Below, piece after piece: positions 7,305 to 13,766 of a DNA stretch of 36,155 nt. The notes beneath the pieces are model-generated. The model was not told the DNA's origin, searched no databases, and was given only the letters and a program-made list of their open reading frames with translations. The position numbers and the translations under genes are program-made. This DNA is from DASRBA01 sp036559665 (GTDB lineage: Bacteria; Myxococcota; Myxococcia; Myxococcales; Myxococcaceae). The stretch spans positions 1 through 36,155 of the forward strand of contig DATBSS010000718.1 in the NCBI GenBank assembly GCA_036559665.1. The letters are read 5' to 3'. Each line of letters begins with the position of its first letter. Positions within the stretch are counted from its first letter, which is position 1.

Positions 7305-8510
7305 ATGACCGCCGTCCCCTGCTACCAGCACCCGGAGAAGAACGCGCAAGGCACCTGCTCCGCCTGCCTTCGCGCCATCTGCCAGGTGTGCTCGATGTTC
7401 GACGGGATGGAGGAGGTGTGTCCTCCATGTCTCGTCACGCGCCGGAACAAGCGGACGATGCGGCGCGTGATCCTGTCGGCGGTGGCCCTGCTGCTGGCCA
7501 GCCTGGGCACGATGTACCTCGGTTACCTCTGGCGCACGGGGGGAAGGGGCGCCTACTCGCCGCAGGGGCTCATCGACTACGGGAAGCGGGCGGACGAGAT
7601 CAAACGCCTGAAGGCCCAGCTCGACGCCGAGCCTTGCGACCGCACCAAGATCGTCGAGTACGGGGAGGCGCTGGCCCAGGCCGGTGACTACCGGGGAGCG
7701 CTCAACAGCAACGAGGCCTTCTTCCAGAAGTGCGGCCCCTATCCCCGCCTGCTCTGGGTCAGCTACGGCGCGCACAAGTCCCTCTCCGAATTCGACGCGG
7801 CCGCGACCGACGCCACCCGGCTGATCGAAGGAGATCCCGGCGACAAGGATTACTGGGCCTGGAGGGGGCTGGCGTACGAGGAGAAGGGCGATCCGGCGAA
7901 GGCGGCCTCGGACTACCGCCAGGCGCTCACCCTGCAGCCTGCGCTCCGGTCGATCCCGATCAACCTGGCGAACATGTACGAGCGGTCCGGCCAACCGTGC
8001 GAGGCGATGCTCGCGCTGGAGGAGTACCTCCTCAAGTATCCCCAGCTCCGGCGGGACGCCCATCTGCCGTCGTGGCAGCAGCGGCTGGTGTCGTCGGGCC
8101 AGTGCGCGGCGTGGGTGGGGAAGGGACGGGCGGTGGTGAGCTTCGCTCCCGCCAGCGGCGAGATCGTCGCCGCGGTCCGCATCAACGGGCGCGAGAAGGC
8201 GCGCTTCCTGGTGGATACCGGGGCGTCCCTCGTCACGTTGTCGCGCGAGATGGCCGCGCGGGCCGGCATTCCGGAGGACGCGGGGGCGAAGATCTACGTG
8301 AATACGGCCGGGGGCATCCGGGCCGCGCGCCTGACCGTAGTCGATCAGATCGAGCTGCAAGGCGCCCAGGCGAGCCACGTCGAGGTGGCCATCCTCGATA
8401 GCGTGCCGGACGGCGTAGACGGGTTGCTGGGACTCTCCTTCCTCTCCCGTTTCGAGGTGACGCTGCGCTCGCACGACGGCCGGCTGGAGATCGCCGAACG
8501 CCAGCCGTAG
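7305..8510 (+). CDS. B-box-like zinc finger - TM - TPR - retropepsin-like aspartic protease
   Basis: A 401-residue protein with an unusual domain order. Residues 6-42 hold four evenly paired metal-ligand motifs: C6xxH9, C18xxC21, C26xxC29 and C39xxC42, as in B-box-type zinc fingers that bind two zincs. A membrane helix follows (about 54-75). Residues 90-265 are TPR-like helical repeats (W-R-G-L-A-Y-E-E-K-G-D-P-A-K-A-A-S-D-Y, I-N-L-A-N-M-Y-E-R-S-G). The C-terminal domain is a clan-AA aspartic protease: F-L-V-D304-T-G-A-S with the hydrophobic partner D-G-L-L-G-L-S-F-L. Single-domain retropepsins must dimerise to form the active site. Topology predicts the finger in the cytoplasm and TPR/protease in the periplasm. 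The gene is convergent with the exopolysaccharide operon (25-bp gap). Confidence 0.8.
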   Translation: MTAVPCYQHPEKNAQGTCSACLRAICQVCSMFDGMEEVCPPCLVTRRNKRTMRRVILSAVALLLASLGTMYLGYLWRTGGRGAYSPQGLIDYGKRADEIKRLKAQLDAEPCDRTKIVEYGEALAQAGDYRGALNSNEAFFQKCGPYPRLLWVSYGAHKSLSEFDAAATDATRLIEGDPGDKDYWAWRGLAYEEKGDPAKAASDYRQALTLQPALRSIPINLANMYERSGQPCEAMLALEEYLLKYPQLRRDAHLPSWQQRLVSSGQCAAWVGKGRAVVSFAPASGEIVAAVRINGREKARFLVDTGASLVTLSREMAARAGIPEDAGAKIYVNTAGGIRAARLTVVDQIELQGAQASHVEVAILDSVPDGVDGLLGLSFLSRFEVTLRSHDGRLEIAERQP

Positions 8511-8535
8511 ATCACGGCACCACGGGTGGAGGCGA

Positions 8536-9762
8536 TCACGCTCCCACGACGGCCCGGGTCAGCGCGGGGGCGGCCCAGGCGGTCCCGGTGACGAAGCGAT
8601 TGATGGGCCCGAACGAGCGGGCGGCGGGCGCCCCCAGGAAGTGCAGCCCGCGGACGGAGGATTCCAGGCCGGCGCGGAGCTCCGGGTAGCCGTCCACGAC
8701 CTGCAGGCCGCCGAGCACGCCGGGGCCGAGGAAGGAGTGCCGGGACACGTCGACGCGGTACCCGGTCCCGAGCAGCACGTGGTCCACCCGCCGCTTGCTG
8801 CCGTCGTCGAGCGTGAGGTGGATGGCGTCGCTCCTCGAGGCGGAGGCGGCGACGACGTGGCGGCCCGTCCGGATCGTGACGGCGCGCAGGCGAGGCACGA
8901 GCCAGCCGGACCCGGCCGGGCGGATGGAACGGTAGGCGACCCACTCCTGCGTGGAACGCGGGAGCTGGCGGAACAGCGCGGGCGTCGCCACGATCCAGTT
9001 CAGGCCCGGAGGACCCACGTCGCTCGGGGGGTAGAGCAGCCGGCGGAACGGGTTCGCCTCGCTCTTCAACCAGGTCGCCCGCTGGTCCAGCCAGCGGATC
9101 ATCGGCTGCCGGGCAATCACCTCCACCGCCGCGCCCGTCTCGTACAGGAGGGCCGCGCATTCCAGCGCGCTCTGCCCACCCCCGATGACGGCCACGGCCT
9201 TCCCGCGGAAGTCGCTCAGCCTCCGCTGATCGGAGGTGTGCGAGACGAGCCCGGCGGGAAGCCCTTCGAAGACCGCCGGGCGGGAGAAGAACTTCCCGAT
9301 GCCGGTGGCGACGACGACCCGCTGGGCGTGGAACGCCTCGCCGTCGTCGAGGGCGATGCGGAAGCCCCTGGGAGCGAGCTCGATCCCCACGACCCGGCGC
9401 GGGTCCAGGTCCGGCACGACCTGCTGCTGGAACCAACGGCCGTAGTGGATGAAGTCGGAGAGCGGCATCGGCCGCGGGATGCGCAGGCCGTGCTCCTTCA
9501 CGTAGATGTCCAGGGTCAGGGCGCGCCGCGGATCCGAGAGGTGGGACGCCTCCCAGATGGAGCGCACCAGCATCCCTTCGGGCATCTGCTTCGACCAGAA
9601 CTCCATCGCCTCGCCGAAGACGCGGGTCTCGACGTTCGCCGCGCGGAGGTGGGCGGCCGCCGAGAGCCCGTACGGCCCGGCGCCCACGATGGCCACCTGG
9701 CAGTCAGGCCGGCTGCTGATGGACGGGCGAGGCGTCGCGCTGGGGGCTGCCGATGTATTCAT
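8536..9762 (-). CDS. FAD/NAD(P)-dependent oxidoreductase, flavin monooxygenase-like
   Basis: A 408-residue protein with two Rossmann motifs: FAD-binding V-A-I-V-G27-A-G-P-Y-G32-L-S-A-A and NAD(P)-binding V-A-V-I-G-G-G-Q-S-A-L-E-C-A. An A-T-G strand motif (V-V-V-A-T-G-I-G-K-F-F) lies between them, and a late L-L-G-T-G-Y-R-V-D motif closes the flavin domain. This layout resembles flavin-dependent N-hydroxylases and Baeyer-Villiger-type monooxygenases. The substrate is unknown. As the last gene of the exopolysaccharide operon, after an ATP-grasp ligase, it could oxidise an amino sugar or an attached amino acid (inference). Its ATG lies 59 bp inside the ATP-grasp gene, with GGAG six bases upstream. 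Confidence 0.8.
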   Translation of the reverse strand: MNTSAAPSATPRPSISSRPDCQVAIVGAGPYGLSAAAHLRAANVETRVFGEAMEFWSKQMPEGMLVRSIWEASHLSDPRRALTLDIYVKEHGLRIPRPMPLSDFIHYGRWFQQQVVPDLDPRRVVGIELAPRGFRIALDDGEAFHAQRVVVATGIGKFFSRPAVFEGLPAGLVSHTSDQRRLSDFRGKAVAVIGGGQSALECAALLYETGAAVEVIARQPMIRWLDQRATWLKSEANPFRRLLYPPSDVGPPGLNWIVATPALFRQLPRSTQEWVAYRSIRPAGSGWLVPRLRAVTIRTGRHVVAASASRSDAIHLTLDDGSKRRVDHVLLGTGYRVDVSRHSFLGPGVLGGLQVVDGYPELRAGLESSVRGLHFLGAPAARSFGPINRFVTGTAWAAPALTRAVVGA

Positions 9763-10789
9763 TTTTCACTCCGCCAGACGGATGCTTCGCGAAGAACTGC
9801 TCGCCTTTCGATACGGTGACGCCCGGCTCCACCCGCAGCCACCGCGGATCGGGCGTCTGGCCCCTTGCCCAGGCGATCAACGCCGCGGGGAAGTTGGCGC
9901 CCGCGGCGTGCGAGAACGGATACGCGGCGCCCACCCTCGGGTTGAGGTCGATCACGCGGACCTGGTCTCCGGCCGCGAACACGTCGCAATCCAGCATCCC
10001 CATGTGGCCGAGCCGTTCGCCGATGGTCCGGCCGACCGCCTCCAGCCGCGGGTCAAAGACGCTCATCGCGCGATCGGTCTGCCCGTTCCGCATGCGGAGC
10101 TTGCGCTTGACGTACGTGCAGGCGTACCGGCCTTCGAGATCGTTGATGACCTCCAGCCCGTACTCGTCCCCCGGCAGGCGCTCCTGCACGAGGATGCAGC
10201 GATCCAGGTCGGCGGCGCTCGCCCCGGCCAGGACGGTGCGGGGGATCTGCTTCCGGCTCAGGCGGAAGGCGAGCTCCAGCTCCTCGCGGTCCTCGACCAT
10301 CTGCAGGCCGATGGAGCTCACGCCCCACCTGGGCTTGAGGATCAGGGGAAAGGAGATCTCGCCCTTGGCGAGCGCTTCGCGGACCGCCTCCAGCTCGACG
10401 AACGATCGCGGGGCCTGGAGGCCCCAGGAGTGGAGGAGGCGGGCGGCCTCCAGCTTGTCATGGCACCGGTTGATGACCTCGAGCGTCGAGATCATGGGCC
10501 GCGTCCCGATGTCGGTGAAACGGGAACGATGCCGGGCCAGCCGCGGCAATTCCGGCTCGAGCGCGGGGATCAGCAGGCCGGCGCGCTGCCGTTCGCAGAT
10601 CGAGAGCAGCGCGCCGACGTAGTCCTCGTGTTCCACGGGAGGGACCAGGAACGCGCGATCGGCCTGTTGCATGGCCGGAGCGTCCGCGTCGGTGTCGCAG
10701 GCCAACACCAACCCCTCGCCTCGCAGCGCGTCCTGGAAGGCGGAGACGATGGCCGTCCGGCGGCCGGCGCAGGTGAATAAAACGTTCAT
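9704..10789 (-). CDS. ATP-grasp ligase (CarB-like)
   Basis: A 361-residue protein. The N-terminal pre-ATP-grasp domain starts MNVLFTCAGRRTAIVSAFQD, typical of CarB-like ATP-grasp proteins. The ATP-grasp fold follows: F-P-L-I-L-K-P-R-W-G-V-S-S-I-G with its ATP-binding lysine, L-V-Q-E-R-L-P-G-D-E-Y in the adenine-binding hinge region, and the metal site V-I-D-L-N-P-R. Family members activate a carboxylate as acyl-phosphate and join it to an amine or thiol. In sugar loci they can add amino-acid or other amide decorations. Here the gene follows DegT and FemAB-like genes, so an amino sugar is a plausible acceptor (inference). The start was chosen at ATG 10789, with GGAG 9 bases upstream. A 141-bp gap separates it from the previous gene. 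Confidence 0.82.
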   Translation of the reverse strand: MNVLFTCAGRRTAIVSAFQDALRGEGLVLACDTDADAPAMQQADRAFLVPPVEHEDYVGALLSICERQRAGLLIPALEPELPRLARHRSRFTDIGTRPMISTLEVINRCHDKLEAARLLHSWGLQAPRSFVELEAVREALAKGEISFPLILKPRWGVSSIGLQMVEDREELELAFRLSRKQIPRTVLAGASAADLDRCILVQERLPGDEYGLEVINDLEGRYACTYVKRKLRMRNGQTDRAMSVFDPRLEAVGRTIGERLGHMGMLDCDVFAAGDQVRVIDLNPRVGAAYPFSHAAGANFPAALIAWARGQTPDPRWLRVEPGVTVSKGEQFFAKHPSGGVKNEYIGSPQRDASPVHQQPA

Positions 10790-10823
10790 TCCGAGGGTCT
10801 CCGGGGGCGGAGGGGGGCGGAGA

Positions 10824-10851
10824 GGCGGAAGCACTTCGCGTGCCGTCCGCC
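10824..10851 (-). other. Stem-loop in the only large gap of the lower exopolysaccharide operon
   Basis: GGCGGA (10824-10829) pairs with TCCGCC (10846-10851), and GCAC (10831-10834) with GTGC (10840-10843), with small internal mismatches and a 5-base loop. It lies between the FemAB-like stop (10931) and the ATP-grasp start (10789). No U-tract follows on the minus strand, so processing, attenuation or RNA stability is more likely than termination. Confidence 0.3.
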
Positions 10852-10930
10852 TCGCGTCATTTCCGGCGGTTGGTCCTCTGCCTCTCGAACACAAGCGGTC
10901 CAGGCTGAACTTTCTCCAGCCGCCGCCACC

Positions 10931-11971
10931 TCAGTGCCGATACGCGGGGAAGTAGCCGGCGAGATCGCCGCCGTTCGCGCCCGCCGAGGCGCAGGCCTCC
11001 TCGTAGAGACGCGGGTCGCCGACCACGCGCGCGGTGCGGAACCGCCGGGTGCTGGTGGCGAAGCTCTTCTTGAAGGCGAAGAGCGAATCGTCCTTGCCAC
11101 CGTATCCGCCGCCCCAGTTGACGATCCGGGCGCCATTCTTCTTGGCCCAGCGCCAGGTCGCGTCGTGCGTCAGCCGGCAGGGGGACTCGCGGAGGTGCGC
11201 GCTGGACGTGGCGTTCAGGTGCCCGTTCACCACTCCCCCGCAGAGGGTGACCAGGTCCGCGCCCGCCAGCTCCCCGCCGGAGGAAACCGCGGACACCAGG
11301 TGGAGGCGGCCGTTCAGCAAGTCCTTCAGGCGGGTGAAGTAGTCGGTGTCGAAGAAATAGAACTGCGTGGCGCCCACGCGCCGCATGGTCTCCTCGTAGA
11401 GCTGGCAGAAGATCGGGAGGTGGGACCAGTCGTCGATCTGGACCGTGTAGCCCCGCCGCTCGGCGCGCCGGATCTGGCGGTGATTCAGACCCGAGAACCC
11501 GTTCCAGATCTCGTCGTCCGAACGGTCCAGGTCGACCACCGCGTTCTCTCCGTGCTGGACCACGGCCCCGAGCTGTTCGAGGAGCGCGTCCCCGCCCGCG
11601 AGCAGCGGGTTTCCGCGCACGAAGCAGGTCAGGATCCGGTGCTCGCGCAGGAGGTCGCGTACGCAGCCCTGGAGGCGCTCCAGCTCGTCCGGACGGAACG
11701 CGCCCTGGACGACGGGGCCCGGGTACCCGTACGGCGACGTCGCGTCCCGCCATCCCGAGAGCGATGGAACGCCGAGGTCCGGCAGCGGCCTGATCATCAG
11801 CGGCAGGAGGAGCTCGGCCGCTTCTCCACGGACGTGGAGGGCCATCTCCCGCACCTCGGGCGCGCGCTCGTACAGCGGCCCGTACCCCGGCAGGTGGTAC
11901 ACGTCGTGCGCCGCGGTCTCCAGCAGGCCGCGCCAGCGCGGGTCATCGGGTCCAACCAGCTCGGCGATCAT
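10931..11971 (-). CDS. FemAB-like GNAT acyltransferase
   Basis: A 346-residue protein of the FemAB/GNAT superfamily. The first half ends in S-D-D-E-I-W-N-G-F, matching the typical region before the second GNAT domain (H-R-Q-I-R-R-A-E-R-R-G-Y-T-V). The second half has A-T-Q-F-Y-F-F-D, the strand pair around G-G-E-L-A-G-A-D-L-V, and the late motif G-G-G-Y-G-G-K-D-D-S-L-F-A-F-K-K-S-F, the equivalent of the conserved G-R-S-...-F-K-x-x-W of polysaccharide-locus FemAB proteins. FemAB enzymes transfer amino acids from aminoacyl-tRNA to amines; GNAT relatives transfer acyl groups from acyl-CoA. Which donor is used here is not visible. Its ATG overlaps the DegT stop as ATGA, indicating a role next to amino-sugar formation. 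Confidence 0.75.
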   Translation of the reverse strand: MIAELVGPDDPRWRGLLETAAHDVYHLPGYGPLYERAPEVREMALHVRGEAAELLLPLMIRPLPDLGVPSLSGWRDATSPYGYPGPVVQGAFRPDELERLQGCVRDLLREHRILTCFVRGNPLLAGGDALLEQLGAVVQHGENAVVDLDRSDDEIWNGFSGLNHRQIRRAERRGYTVQIDDWSHLPIFCQLYEETMRRVGATQFYFFDTDYFTRLKDLLNGRLHLVSAVSSGGELAGADLVTLCGGVVNGHLNATSSAHLRESPCRLTHDATWRWAKKNGARIVNWGGGYGGKDDSLFAFKKSFATSTRRFRTARVVGDPRLYEEACASAGANGGDLAGYFPAYRH

Positions 11972-13101
11972 GCGGTCCCTTTCCAGCAACCCCGCACCCC
12001 ATCGGCGATGCGCTGCAGATCCGGGGGCGCGAGCGCCGAGCCACTGGGGAGGCACAGGCCGCGTTCGAACAGCCACTTCGAGACGCCGCTCCCGACGAAG
12101 GTGCACCCGGAGAAGACCGGCTGGAGGTGCAGCGGCTTCCAGACCGGCCTGGACTCGATCCCGGCGATCTCCAGCTCGGCGCGGATCTCGTCGCGGGTGG
12201 CGCCCAGCTCCTCGGCGTCCACCTGGAGGCAGGTGAGCCAGCAGTTGGATCGCCCGTACTCCGCCTCGGGCTGGAAGGTGAGGCCGGGCACGCCGCGGAG
12301 CGCCTCCCGGTAGAAGGCATTCACCCGGCGCCTCGCCTCCACCCGCTGCTCGAGGACGCGGAGCTGGCCCCGCCCGACGGCGGCGAGGAGGTTGCTCATC
12401 CGGTAGTTGAAGCCGATCTGCGAGTGCTGGTAGTGCGGCGCCGGATCGCGCGCCTGCGACGCGAGGAAGCGCGCGCGCTCCGCCCACGCCGCGTTCTCGC
12501 AGACCAGCATCCCGCCTCCGCTGGTGGTGATGATCTTGTTCCCGTTGAACGAGTACACGCCCATGTCGCCCAGGGTGCCCGCCGCGCGCCCGCGGTACGT
12601 CGACCCCAGGGCCTCGGCGGCGTCCTCCACCAGCGCCACGCCGTATCGCCGGCAGAGGGCCTGGATCGGCCCGTAGTCGGCGCACTGCCCGTACAGGTCC
12701 ACCGCGATGATCGCCCGCGGCATGCGGCCGCGCCGGCTGGCGCGGGCCAGCGCCTCCTCGAGGAGCCCGGGATCCAGCGTCCAGGTGTCCGGGTGCACGT
12801 CCAGGAACACCGGCCTGGCCCCGACGTACGTGATCGGGTTGGCGGTCGCGGCGAAGGTGAGCGACGAGGTCCACACCTCGTCGTCCCGGCCGACCCCCAG
12901 GAGCACCAGCGCCAGGTGCAGGGCCGCGGTGCCGCTGGAGAGCGCCACCGCGTGCGTGGCGCCCACCGCCTCGGCCATCTCGGCCTCGAACGCGTCGACC
13001 TGCGGGCCCAGCGGGGCCACCCAGTTCGAGTCCAGGGCCTGGTTGATCAGGGCCCGCTCTTCGGCTCCCAGGTGGGGAGGGGACAGGTGCACCGAGATCA
13101 C
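11968..13101 (-). CDS. DegT/DnrJ/EryC1/StrS-family sugar aminotransferase
   Basis: A 377-residue PLP enzyme that converts a keto-sugar nucleotide to the amino sugar. The PLP lysine is K189 in the motif S-F-N-G-N-K-I-I-T-T-S-G-G-G-M. Other family marks are L-S-S-G-T-A-A-L-H-L-A, D-L-Y-G-Q, V-E-D-A-A-E-A-L-G-S and G-F-N-Y-R-M-S-N-L. The start is GTG 13101 with GGAGG just upstream; it overlaps the phosphoglycosyl transferase stop by 4 bases, and the gene ends in a 4-base overlap with the FemAB-like gene. It most resembles PglE/LegC-type 4-aminotransferases, which fits the CapD-type dehydratase in the same operon that would supply the 4-keto-6-deoxy substrate. Confidence 0.9.
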   Translation of the reverse strand: MISVHLSPPHLGAEERALINQALDSNWVAPLGPQVDAFEAEMAEAVGATHAVALSSGTAALHLALVLLGVGRDDEVWTSSLTFAATANPITYVGARPVFLDVHPDTWTLDPGLLEEALARASRRGRMPRAIIAVDLYGQCADYGPIQALCRRYGVALVEDAAEALGSTYRGRAAGTLGDMGVYSFNGNKIITTSGGGMLVCENAAWAERARFLASQARDPAPHYQHSQIGFNYRMSNLLAAVGRGQLRVLEQRVEARRRVNAFYREALRGVPGLTFQPEAEYGRSNCWLTCLQVDAEELGATRDEIRAELEIAGIESRPVWKPLHLQPVFSGCTFVGSGVSKWLFERGLCLPSGSALAPPDLQRIADGVRGCWKGTA

Positions 13102-13766
13102 GGGAGCCTCCGGGGTTCGGCGTTGCCGAGGAAGTCCGGCATGGTCGCGTGGCCGGGATTGCTCACGCCCTTCCGGGTCAGGACCGCGCCCAGGGTCAGC
13201 GCGAGGATCTTGAGGTCCAGCCGGAGCGACCAACGCTCGACGTACCAGACGTCCAGCTCCAGCTTCTCCTCCCACGACAGCGCGTTGCGCCCGTTGATCT
13301 GCGACCAGCCGGTGATGCCGGGCATCACCTCGTGCCGCCGCGCCTGGCGCGGGGAGTAGCGCTCCAGGTACTGCATCACCAGCGGCCTGGGTCCCACCAG
13401 GCTCAGGTCCCCCAGGAGCACGTTCCAGAGCTGGGGCAGCTCGTCCAGGCTGGCGGAGCGGAGGAACCGCCCGAAGGCGGTGAGCCGCTCCTCGTCCGGG
13501 CGGAGCTGGCCGCGCTCGTCGCGGGCGTCCAGCATGGTGCGGAACTTCACGATCCGGAACGGGCGCCCGTCCTTCCCCGGCCGGACCTGGCGGAAGAACA
13601 CCGGCGCGCCCATCAGCGCGCGGATCGACAGGGCGATGGCGGCCAGCACGGGGCCCAGGAGCAGGAGCCCCAGGGCGGCCCCGGCCCTGTCGATCGCGGA
13701 CTTCGCCAGCGCCGGCCACCCGGCCTGCGCCCGTTCCTCTGTACGGCCCACAGCCATTGCAGACAT
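13098..13766 (-). CDS. PglC-type monotopic phosphoglycosyl transferase
   Basis: A 222-residue bacterial sugar transferase. It transfers a phospho-sugar from a UDP-sugar to undecaprenyl phosphate and so starts the repeat unit. An N-terminal re-entrant membrane helix (about residues 23-50, containing a proline) is followed by V-F-F-R-Q-x-R-P-G, F-x-I-V-K-F-R-T-M, the catalytic dyad D108-E109 in S-L-D-E-L-P-Q-L-W-N-V-L, and L-V-G-P-R-P-L. The length matches the small single-domain PglC type, not the larger WbaP/WcaJ with extra membrane helices. Such small enzymes often use diacetylbacillosamine-like sugars. Its ATG overlaps the upstream stop by one base (TGATG). Confidence 0.9.
   Translation of the reverse strand: MSAMAVGRTEERAQAGWPALAKSAIDRAGAALGLLLLGPVLAAIALSIRALMGAPVFFRQVRPGKDGRPFRIVKFRTMLDARDERGQLRPDEERLTAFGRFLRSASLDELPQLWNVLLGDLSLVGPRPLVMQYLERYSPRQARRHEVMPGITGWSQINGRNALSWEEKLELDVWYVERWSLRLDLKILALTLGAVLTRKGVSNPGHATMPDFLGNAEPRRLP

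Noticed and set aside
11968..13719. DegT gene extended upstream to 13719
   Set aside because: The extra sequence overlaps the phosphoglycosyl transferase gene and is low-complexity; GTG 13101 has a good GGAGG site and gives the normal DegT length.
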